Shown here one piece after another: positions 1 to 5,927 of a stretch of 9,890 nt of DNA; position 1 is the first letter of the stretch, and each line of letters opens with the position of its first letter. A model generated the notes under the pieces. It was not told the origin of the DNA, did no database searches, and worked only from the letters and a program-made list of their open reading frames with translations. This stretch comes from JAWOGN01 sp046496815 (lineage in GTDB: Bacteria; Desulfobacterota; DSM-4660; Desulfatiglandales; Desulfatiglandaceae). The translations under genes and the position numbers were made by a program. The stretch spans positions 1 to 9,890 of the forward strand of contig JAWOGN010000042.1 of NCBI GenBank assembly GCA_046496815.1, written 5' to 3'.

Positions 1-349
1 GGAAGTTCCGCCGCAAGGTGGTCCGCAATCCCGGTGGAGGGATTTGGAACGATGGTATCGGTAGGACCCGGAGCCGGTCGATCCTGCAGCGAATCTTCAC
101 ATTTGAGTTTTTAAGCGACACATCGGCGCTTCAAAAACCCTCGTGCACGGAATTGGAAGCGTTCGGGTCGGTTGCCAAAAAATACCACGATCAAGATAGT
201 TCCAAAATCATGCGTTTCAGTTCTCAAGCGAGAATTTATAATGTGAAAATGCTCCCTGAATCGTTCAAAAAAATTCATATAATCAGTTTGGCAGAATAGA
301 AAAAAGCCCTTGGCGTGTCAAGAAAAGATTTGGCGGTTCAACGTGCGTC
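1..349. other. Left-end region with no recognisable gene
   Basis: I see no gene that can be named here. One plus-strand frame is open from the window edge to a stop at 297-299 (first ATG at 18, 93 codons). Its translation matches no family I recognise, it has no Shine-Dalgarno sequence before its ATG, and its third-position GC content falls from high in the first 30 codons to low afterwards, which is unlike the neighbouring genes. The first ~100 bases are GC-rich and could be the end of an upstream gene. The part after about 180 is AT-rich and looks intergenic. A short minus-strand frame near the edge is also open but has no start codon. Confidence 0.5.
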
Positions 350-377
350 TTGACAAATCTCTTTTGCATGATAGGAT
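350..377 (+). promoter_or_regulatory. Extended -10 sigma-70 type promoter for serA
   Basis: A perfect -35 hexamer TTGACA (350-355) is followed after 16 bases by TAGGAT (372-377). That -10 is preceded by TG at 369-370 in the correct extended -10 position (TGnTAGGAT). Transcription would start near 384, giving an untranslated leader of about 78 bases before the serA start at 462. No operator or riboswitch fold is evident in the leader. The start point itself is inferred. Confidence 0.65.
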
Positions 378-448
378 TCCCCCCTGGCTCGAATCGAAAC
401 ACCGCTTCCAATGGGGTGCTCGCTGCCGATGTGCTTAACTTTTTATCC

Positions 449-454
449 GGAGAG
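449..454 (+). promoter_or_regulatory. Ribosome binding site that sets the serA start
   Basis: GGAGAG lies 7 bases upstream of the ATG at 462. The in-frame ATG at 411 has no comparable site and would add 17 residues that do not resemble the family N-terminus. This decides the start in favour of 462. Confidence 0.75.
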
Positions 455-461
455 ATTTCAA

Positions 462-2042
462 ATGAAGGTTCTCGTGAGTGATTCCCTTTCCGATGTGGGT
501 GTCGACATATTCAAGGAAACCCCCGGCATTGATGTGGATGTGAATATCGGTCTTACGCCGGAAGAACTCAAGGGCATTATCGGCCAATATGACGGACTCG
601 CCATTCGGAGCGCGACAAAGGTGACCGCGGACATCCTTGCGGCCGCCGACAAACTCAAGGTTATCGGCCGCGCAGGAATCGGATTGGACAACGTGGACAT
701 CCCGGCTGCAAGTCAGCGGGGGATCGTCGTCATGAATACGCCTGAGGGCAATACCATTACAACCGCCGAACACACGATGGCCATGATGATGGCGCTTTCC
801 AGGAACATCCCTCAAGCAACCGCATCGCTGAAGGCAGGAAAATGGGAAAAAAAGAAACTTCAGGGCCGTGAGCTGTTCAATAAAACGCTCGGCCTGATCG
901 GTGCGGGGCACATCGGCCGCATCGTCGCGGACCGGGCCAAAGGAATGAAGATGAAGGTCATTGTTTATGATCCCTATATCAAACCGGAAAGGATCGAAGC
1001 CTTGGGCCTCGAACCGGTCTCCTTTGATGAATTACTCGGGCGGGCCGACTATATCACGATCCACACGCCCAAGACCGACGAAACGACCGATATGATCAAT
1101 CGCGAAACCATTTCAAAAATGAAAAAAGGCGCCATGCTGATCAATTGTGCCCGGGGCGGGATTGTGAATGAAGTTGACCTGTGCCGGGCTTTAGAAGCAG
1201 GACACTTGGGCGGTGCCGCCATTGATGTGTTCAGCAAAGAGCCGCCTGGGGAATGTGAATTGATGCGTCTCCCCAACTTTATCTGCACCCCTCATCTGGG
1301 AGCGTCCACTCTGGAGGCCCAGAACAATGTGGCCAAAGATGTGGCCGAGCAAATTACCGCCTATCTGCTGCACGGGACGGTGAAGAACGCCGTAAATTTC
1401 CCGAGTATCAGTGCGGAACTGATGTCGACACTTCGCCCGTATGCCACCCTGTTGGAACGAATGGGCGCATTGCAATCGCAGCTTGCCGAAGGCGCCGTCA
1501 TCGAGGCGCAAATTGATTATCGGGGCACAGTAACCGACTACGATGTGGCGCCTCTAACCACGGCCATGTTGAAGGGCTTGCTGACCCCCATCCTTAAAGA
1601 TGACGTCAACTTTGTGAACGCCCCTTTCATTGCGACCGAGCGGGGCATCAAAGTCATTGAGTCCAAAAGCCGGACCTCGGAGGATTTTGCCAGCCTTGTG
1701 AAACTCACCGTGAGGACGTCGGAGGGCAAGAATATCGTTTCCGGAACTATTTTTGGAAAGCGGATGCCCCGGATCTTGCGAATAAACCATTTTTACTTGG
1801 AGGCCGTTCCCGAAGGGCATAATCTTCTCATAGAGAATCAGGACAGCCCCGGCGTCCTCGGTCGAATCGCGAACACGCTTGGGGGGCACGGCATCAATAT
1901 CAGCCGTATGCAGGCGGGTACGGAAACGGAAAAGAAGCAGAACCATGTTCTTTTGTCGACAAGCTCCGCTGTCGGCGACGAAGTCCTGAGCGAGCTTCGG
2001 GCCCTGGAGGGAGTCTATTCAACCAGAAGAATAGAATTGTAG
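462..2042 (+). CDS. serA: D-3-phosphoglycerate dehydrogenase (526 aa, long type with ACT domain)
   Basis: Cytosolic enzyme that oxidises 3-phosphoglycerate to 3-phosphohydroxypyruvate with NAD+, the first step of serine synthesis. The start at 462 gives MKVLVSDSLSDVG, the usual family beginning, and a length typical of the long class (about 525-530 aa). An N-terminal substrate domain is split around a Rossmann NAD-binding domain with G147-x-G149-x-x-G152 and an acidic D170 that favours NAD. The catalytic set of the 2-hydroxyacid dehydrogenase family is intact: R231 in NCARGG, E260 in SKEPP and H278 in TPHLGAS. Residues about 318-445 form the intervening ASB-type domain and about 453-526 an ACT domain (LLIENQDSPGVLG), the usual serine-sensing module, so feedback by serine is plausible but not shown. 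It is first in its transcript; the stop codon merges with the ribosome binding site of the next gene. Identification is secure. Confidence 0.97.
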   Translation: MKVLVSDSLSDVGVDIFKETPGIDVDVNIGLTPEELKGIIGQYDGLAIRSATKVTADILAAADKLKVIGRAGIGLDNVDIPAASQRGIVVMNTPEGNTITTAEHTMAMMMALSRNIPQATASLKAGKWEKKKLQGRELFNKTLGLIGAGHIGRIVADRAKGMKMKVIVYDPYIKPERIEALGLEPVSFDELLGRADYITIHTPKTDETTDMINRETISKMKKGAMLINCARGGIVNEVDLCRALEAGHLGGAAIDVFSKEPPGECELMRLPNFICTPHLGASTLEAQNNVAKDVAEQITAYLLHGTVKNAVNFPSISAELMSTLRPYATLLERMGALQSQLAEGAVIEAQIDYRGTVTDYDVAPLTTAMLKGLLTPILKDDVNFVNAPFIATERGIKVIESKSRTSEDFASLVKLTVRTSEGKNIVSGTIFGKRMPRILRINHFYLEAVPEGHNLLIENQDSPGVLGRIANTLGGHGINISRMQAGTETEKKQNHVLLSTSSAVGDEVLSELRALEGVYSTRRIEL

Positions 2043-2052
2043 GAGTCGAACC

Positions 2053-2460
2053 ATGACGGAAGAAGAGAAAGGATTTGTGATAAAGGATCGGAGGTCTCTG
2101 GATGAGAAAGGGGATCTGAAGGATGCGAAATCCGAAGAAGGCCGTGACAAAGCGGCACGAAAGGAAGACGCAGCAGAGGGAAAGGGAGCCAAGGCGGAGT
2201 CCCAGGCTCCGCTGCTGCCTGAGGTAAATTTCAGCTCTTTGATTTTCAGTCTCAGCTCCACCGCCCTTTTTCACCTTGGAGAGATTGCGGATCCGAAAAC
2301 AGGCAAGAGAAGCCAAGATCTGCCCCTCGCAAAGCACAGCATCGACACCATTGCGATGTTGAAGGAAAAAACTGAGGGGAATTTGACCGAAGATGAGCAG
2401 AAATTCACGGAAAACGTGCTCGCTGATTTGCGGTGGCGATATGTGACGGCCACAAAATAA
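2053..2460 (+). CDS. DUF1844 family small protein of unknown function (135 aa)
   Basis: Residues about 58-131 match the DUF1844 pattern: VNFSSLIFSLSSTALFHLGE, then a Pro/Lys segment, then a helical part ending DLRWRYV. No biochemical role is established for the family. The first ~50 residues are highly charged (Glu, Lys, Asp, Arg), low in complexity and probably disordered. There is no signal peptide; the short hydrophobic stretch at 59-75 is a conserved part of the domain and not clearly a membrane span. The ATG at 2053 has AGGAG 7 bases upstream, overlapping the serA stop, so the two genes are almost certainly co-transcribed and probably translationally linked. Location next to serA does not by itself imply a role in serine synthesis. 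Confidence 0.85.
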   Translation: MTEEEKGFVIKDRRSLDEKGDLKDAKSEEGRDKAARKEDAAEGKGAKAESQAPLLPEVNFSSLIFSLSSTALFHLGEIADPKTGKRSQDLPLAKHSIDTIAMLKEKTEGNLTEDEQKFTENVLADLRWRYVTATK

Positions 2461-2616
2461 GGCAAGACGGATCCACGTAGATTATTGAAAAAATCCCGTC
2501 GGCGAAATTGGGAGCCGTTTCCAAAAGACCGTAATTCAAAATGAACGCTCACCCACGCCGTAAGCTTTCAGAAAACGTCTTGAGGAAAGCGGCTCTCAAG
2601 TCTCATTGACACCACG

Positions 2617-3513
2617 ATGCGAACACGTTTGAATGTTATCCCTACATCGCGATCCGAAAGCCTCGGGTCTATCCAGAGAATTCGGGCGCCTGCCAAGCTG
2701 AACATCCGATTGAAAGTGACAGGGCGCCGGGCGGACGGATACCATGACTTGGTATCGATCATGGTGCCGATCCGCCTCTTCGACCACCTTGAGTTAAAAT
2801 TGATTCCCTCCGGAATCCGGCTTTCCTGCCGCGGCTTCCCCGTTCCCAAGGATGAAACGAATCTTGTTTTTCAAGCCGCAAAGGCTTTTTTTTCCGGAGC
2901 CGGTCTGAGACCGGGTGTTTCCATAAAACTCACCAAGAATATTCCCGTCGCAGCCGGTTTGGGGGGAGGAAGCAGTGATGCGGCTTTCACGCTGAAGGGC
3001 CTGAATACGGCGTGGTCCATGCCGCTTGCACAAGAAGACCTGAAAAATCTGGCCGTCGGTCTGGGCGCGGATGTGCCGTTCTTTTTGGAGAAGGGCCCCT
3101 GCATTGCTCGGGGGATCGGAGAGATTTTGGAGCCGATCCAAAACTGGCCGGAATTCTGGTATGTTATCGTGACACCCGCCATTGAGGTATCCACCGCCTG
3201 GGTATATAGAACCCTGAAATTGAAGTTGACAACCGATGACTATGACGATATTGTCAAATGGTTGGAAGCGGGCTGTGCCGACATCGCCCATATCCTGGAC
3301 AACGACCTGGAGACGGTCACGAGTCCCCATTTCCCTGTAATCGATAGAATCAAAAAGTCCTTGATGGATGAAGGGGCGGCGGGCGCTCTGATGTCGGGCA
3401 GCGGGCCGAGCGTGTTCGGTATATTTGAGTCGAAAGCGCGTGCCATGTCGGCGAAAAGCGCAATCGCTCGCAAGGATCTGGGTGTGGTTTTTGCGGTAGA
3501 AGGAATTACCTGA
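2617..3513 (+). CDS. ispE: 4-diphosphocytidyl-2-C-methyl-D-erythritol kinase
   Basis: GHMP-superfamily kinase that phosphorylates CDP-methylerythritol with ATP in the non-mevalonate (MEP) isoprenoid pathway. The family landmarks are in order: APAKLNI with catalytic-type K27, GRRADGYHDL (37-45), the glycine-rich ATP loop PVAAGLGGGSSDAA (110-123), GADVPFF with catalytic-type D152, and the C-terminal glycine motif MSGSGPSVFG (259-268). The frame is intact. The start is doubtful: ATG 2617 gives 298 aa and about 23 residues before APAK, where relatives usually have 5-10, and there is no Shine-Dalgarno sequence in front. The only other canonical in-frame start before APAK is TTG 2629, also without one. 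A 156-base gap separates it from the DUF1844 gene; a tRNA-Gln gene begins 6 bases after its stop. Function is secure, start is not. Confidence 0.95.
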   Translation: MRTRLNVIPTSRSESLGSIQRIRAPAKLNIRLKVTGRRADGYHDLVSIMVPIRLFDHLELKLIPSGIRLSCRGFPVPKDETNLVFQAAKAFFSGAGLRPGVSIKLTKNIPVAAGLGGGSSDAAFTLKGLNTAWSMPLAQEDLKNLAVGLGADVPFFLEKGPCIARGIGEILEPIQNWPEFWYVIVTPAIEVSTAWVYRTLKLKLTTDDYDDIVKWLEAGCADIAHILDNDLETVTSPHFPVIDRIKKSLMDEGAAGALMSGSGPSVFGIFESKARAMSAKSAIARKDLGVVFAVEGIT

Positions 3514-3519
3514 AACTGC

Positions 3520-3594
3520 TGGGGTGTCGTCAAGCGGTAAGACACGGGCCTTTGGAGCCCGCATTCGGAGGTTCGAATCCTCCCACCCCAGCCA
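3520..3594 (+). tRNA. tRNA-Gln (anticodon UUG), CCA encoded
   Basis: A full cloverleaf can be drawn. The acceptor stem is TGGGGTG (3520-3526) with CACCCCA (3584-3590). The D arm is GTC/GAC with loop AAGCGGTAA. The anticodon stem CGGGC/GCCCG encloses loop CTTTGGA with anticodon TTG at 3552-3554, reading CAA (and CAG by wobble). The variable loop is CATTC, and the T arm GGAGG/CCTCC has loop TTCGAAT. G3591 is the discriminator and CCA (3592-3594) is encoded. It lies 6 bases after the ispE stop and 25 bases before prs, with no terminator or clear promoter on either side, so it is probably cut from an ispE-prs transcript by RNase P and a 3' nuclease. Confidence 0.97.
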
Positions 3595-3619
3595 TTTTTG
3601 TTCCATCAAGATATGAACC

Positions 3620-4567
3620 ATGGCATTTGAACGCGAAATGAAGCTTTTTGGCGGGACCGCGAATCCCAGCTTGACCCTTGAGGTATGTGGGTATCTGGGC
3701 ATCGAACCGGGTCGTATCACTACAAAGACATTCAGCGACGGAGAAACATCCGTCGAGATCGGCGAAAACGTTAGGGGTCGAGAAGTGTTCGTTCTCCAAT
3801 CCACCTGCACGCCGGTCAACGACAATCTCATGCAACTGCTCATCATCGTGGACGCGCTTCGCAGGGCGTCCGCAAACCGCATTACCGCAGTCATCCCTTA
3901 TTACGGTTACGGTCGACAGGACCGGAAAGTTAAACCGCGGGTGCCTATCAGCGCCAAATTGGTTGCAGATCTCATCACAACCGCAGGAGCCAACCGGGTC
4001 GTGTCGATGGATTTGCACGCCGGGCAGATCCAGGGCTATTTCAACATTCCCGTGGACAACGTGTTTGCAGCGCCGATTTTGCTGAACTATATTCGAAGTA
4101 ATATTCAAAATGACCTGGTGATCGTCTCGCCGGATGCGGGCGGCGTTGAGAGGGCCCGGGCCTTTGCAAAGCGCCTGAACGCCTCCCTGGCCATCATAGA
4201 CAAGCGGCGAGAGGCGCCCAACATCGCCGAGGCGATGAATATCATTGGAGAGGTCGAAGGCAAGACCGCCATAATTCTTGATGATATGGTGGATACGGCA
4301 GGCACACTGACCCAGGGCGCAATGGCGCTGAAGCGCAGGGGGACGTCTAAGATTGATGCCTGCTGCACCCATCCTGTCCTGTCCGGCCCCGCCATCGAGC
4401 GGATTGAGGCCTCGCCCATCGACAACCTCATTGTGGCCAATACCATTCCCCTGAGCGACGCAGCCGAAGCGTGCGACAAGATCGTTTTGTTATCCATCGC
4501 GGAATTGTTGGGAGAGACCATCAGAAGAATCTACAACTCCAACTCAGTGAGTGGGCTGTTCGTATAG
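3620..4567 (+). CDS. prs: Ribose-phosphate pyrophosphokinase (PRPP synthetase, 315 aa)
   Basis: Transfers pyrophosphate from ATP to ribose 5-phosphate, making PRPP for purine, pyrimidine, histidine, tryptophan and NAD synthesis. The length of 315 aa is standard for the class I enzyme. Motifs visible: FSDGE (38-42), the ATP-binding YYGYGRQDRK (94-103) with the usual R99-Q100-D101, DLHAGQIQGYF (131-141) with metal-binding H133, the flexible loop SPDAGGVERA (170-179), the KRR segment (195-197), and the PRPP-binding loop DDMVDTAGTL (221-230). ATG 3620 fits the family start (MAFEREMKLF), though no convincing Shine-Dalgarno sequence precedes it; ATG 3638 is an alternative that would remove six residues. 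It follows the tRNA-Gln gene and is closed by a strong terminator directly after the stop. Confidence 0.97.
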   Translation: MAFEREMKLFGGTANPSLTLEVCGYLGIEPGRITTKTFSDGETSVEIGENVRGREVFVLQSTCTPVNDNLMQLLIIVDALRRASANRITAVIPYYGYGRQDRKVKPRVPISAKLVADLITTAGANRVVSMDLHAGQIQGYFNIPVDNVFAAPILLNYIRSNIQNDLVIVSPDAGGVERARAFAKRLNASLAIIDKRREAPNIAEAMNIIGEVEGKTAIILDDMVDTAGTLTQGAMALKRRGTSKIDACCTHPVLSGPAIERIEASPIDNLIVANTIPLSDAAEACDKIVLLSIAELLGETIRRIYNSNSVSGLFV

Positions 4568-4573
4568 ATGAAG

Positions 4574-4600
4574 AAAAGCCCGACGAAAGGCGGGCTTTTT
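4574..4600 (+). terminator. Rho-independent terminator after prs
   Basis: AAAAGCCCG (4574-4582) pairs with CGGGCTTTT (4591-4599), and the run of T continues to 4600. The apex can close as C-GAAA-G (4584-4589), a stable tetraloop, across one A/G mismatch. It begins 6 bases after the prs stop codon and 40 bases before rplY. It should end, or partly attenuate, the ispE-prs transcript. No good promoter is visible between it and rplY, so some readthrough is likely. Confidence 0.9.
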
Positions 4601-4639
4601 GTGTATATAAAAACGTAACCGATACCGGAGGCCTTTCAT

Positions 4640-5308
4640 ATGGAACAACCGAAACTATCTGCCCGAGTCAGGAAAGCGAAGGGAAAAGGGGCGGTCAGGA
4701 AGCTTCGAAGAAGCAATCAGATTCCTGCCGTTTTCTATGGCCCGAAGGCGACGCCGATGATGTTGGCGGTGGATTACCCTGAACTGGAGGGCGTGCTCAA
4801 ACACGGCAGCGGTGAAAATGTCATTCTCGACCTTCTCGTGCAAACGGACACGGGAACTGAAACCCGAAAAGCAATCATCAAAGACCTGATGACGGACCCT
4901 GTGAAGGACACCTGCCTTCACGTGGACTTCTATGAAATATCCATGGACAGGGAAATTACGGTAGACATCTCGATCCGCCTGACAAATACCCCGGCGGGGG
5001 TTGTGGAAGGGGGCGTCCTCCAGCAGGTTACAAGGCAGCTGACGGTCTCCTGTTTGCCCGACAAAATGATAGACGCATTGGAGTTGGATGTGTCCGGTCT
5101 CGGCATTGGTGACGCACTGCATGTAAAAGACATTGACCTGCCTGAAGGGATAAGGACCGAGGAAGACGAGGAATTGACCGTCGCTCTTGTGGCTGCCCCG
5201 ACCGTCGAAGAGGCGCCGGTGGGTGAGGAAGCGGCCGAAGAAGCGGAGGCCGCTGAAGCAGAGGCGGCCGAGTCAGGGCCTAAAGCAGAAGGCAGTGAGG
5301 AATCCTAA
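4640..5308 (+). CDS. rplY: 50S ribosomal protein L25, long Ctc/TL5 type (222 aa)
   Basis: Large-subunit protein that binds 5S rRNA. Residues 1 to about 93 are the L25 domain (LSARVRKAKGKGAVRKLR, then IPAVFYGP at 28-35 and HVDFYEI at 94-100 at its end). Residues about 103-185 are the TL5/Ctc C-terminal beta domain, with the family's GVVEGGVLQQ (120-129). The last ~35 residues are an Ala/Glu-rich acidic tail of variable sequence, common in this protein family. ATG 4640 has GGAGG (4627-4631) 8 bases upstream. It sits between prs and pth, a frequent arrangement that groups tRNA/ribosome maintenance genes. Identification is secure. Confidence 0.96.
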   Translation: MEQPKLSARVRKAKGKGAVRKLRRSNQIPAVFYGPKATPMMLAVDYPELEGVLKHGSGENVILDLLVQTDTGTETRKAIIKDLMTDPVKDTCLHVDFYEISMDREITVDISIRLTNTPAGVVEGGVLQQVTRQLTVSCLPDKMIDALELDVSGLGIGDALHVKDIDLPEGIRTEEDEELTVALVAAPTVEEAPVGEEAAEEAEAAEAEAAESGPKAEGSEES

Positions 5309-5337
5309 CTTCAAAGGGCAAACCGGAACGTTCGCAC

Positions 5338-5922
5338 GTGTACTTGATCGTTGGCCTTGGAAACCCCGGATCGGCCTACAAGTATACCCGGCATAACGCA
5401 GGATTCCGGGTTATCGATCTGTGGAGCCGCGGCCTCGGGGTGCGTTTGACTGGACGAAGTTTTCGGGCGGTCAATGTGCGGACGGTGTTCCACGGTCAAG
5501 ACATGATGCTTTTCAAGCCGGCCGGCTTCATGAACCTGAGCGGAAAGTCGGTGAAGTCCTGCGTCGATACGTTCCGGGTGGAGACTGGAAAGATTCTGGT
5601 CGTACACGATGATTTGGATCTTCCTGTGGGAAGGATAAAAGTCGTCAGGAATGGGGGTGCGGGGGGCCACAAGGGCGTTTTGTCCATCATCGACAGTCTG
5701 GGCAGCAAAGGATTCGCCCGGACCAAGATCGGGGTCGGTCGTCCGGAGTTCGGGGAATACCCGGACGCGTATGTGCTGAACCCATTCTACCCCAACCAGT
5801 TGAAGATTCTCGAAAACGTGTTGCGTGTGGGGGTTCGTGCCTGTGAGTTGTTCGTTTCAGAAGGGGTTGAATCGGCTATGAATCATATCAATTGCCAAAA
5901 CTTAGCAGACAAGGAGGAATGA
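5338..5922 (+). CDS. pth: Peptidyl-tRNA hydrolase (194 aa)
   Basis: Cleaves the ester bond of peptidyl-tRNAs that fall off the ribosome, releasing reusable tRNA. The N-terminus YLIVGLGNPG is the family signature. N9, catalytic H19 (TRHNAG), N66 (FMNLSG) and D91 (VVHDDLDLP) match the active-site set of the E. coli enzyme. GGAGGHKG (106-113) carries Lys112 where the E. coli enzyme has an active-site Asn (N114). The start is GTG 5338: no ATG, GTG or TTG lies upstream in frame after the rplY stop, and the signature begins at residue 2. The ribosome binding site is weak, so translation may rely partly on coupling to rplY, 29 bases upstream. The last codons carry the hppA ribosome binding site. The length is normal for the family. 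Confidence 0.96.
   Translation: MYLIVGLGNPGSAYKYTRHNAGFRVIDLWSRGLGVRLTGRSFRAVNVRTVFHGQDMMLFKPAGFMNLSGKSVKSCVDTFRVETGKILVVHDDLDLPVGRIKVVRNGGAGGHKGVLSIIDSLGSKGFARTKIGVGRPEFGEYPDAYVLNPFYPNQLKILENVLRVGVRACELFVSEGVESAMNHINCQNLADKEE
5911..5917 (+). promoter_or_regulatory. Strong ribosome binding site that sets the hppA start
   Basis: AAGGAGG is encoded within the final Lys-Glu-Glu codons of pth. An ATG at 5919 overlaps the pth stop as ATGA but is only 1 base from this site, too close for efficient use. The ATG at 5928 is 10 bases away and gives the expected hydrophobic N-terminus. Confidence 0.75.
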
Positions 5923-5927
5923 AACTG

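Noticed and set aside
18..299. A possible 93-aa protein at the left end
   Set aside because: It has no ribosome binding site, shifting composition and no family resemblance. It is described as part of an unassigned region instead of as a gene.
300..345. A possible minus-strand terminator (GCCAAGGGC followed by TTTTTT)
   Set aside because: The stem is only three pairs and there is no convincing minus-strand gene for it to end.
384..461. A riboswitch or attenuator in the serA leader
   Set aside because: Only a weak CACC/GGTG pairing is visible, and no known riboswitch core or leader peptide is recognisable.
435..911. A 158-codon minus-strand open frame opposite the start of serA
   Set aside because: It is fully covered by the certain serA gene and shows no family features.
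2794..3894. A 366-codon open frame on the minus strand across ispE, the tRNA and prs
   Set aside because: It lies opposite two certain genes and a tRNA, and its translation resembles no family. It is a shadow of GC-rich coding sequence.
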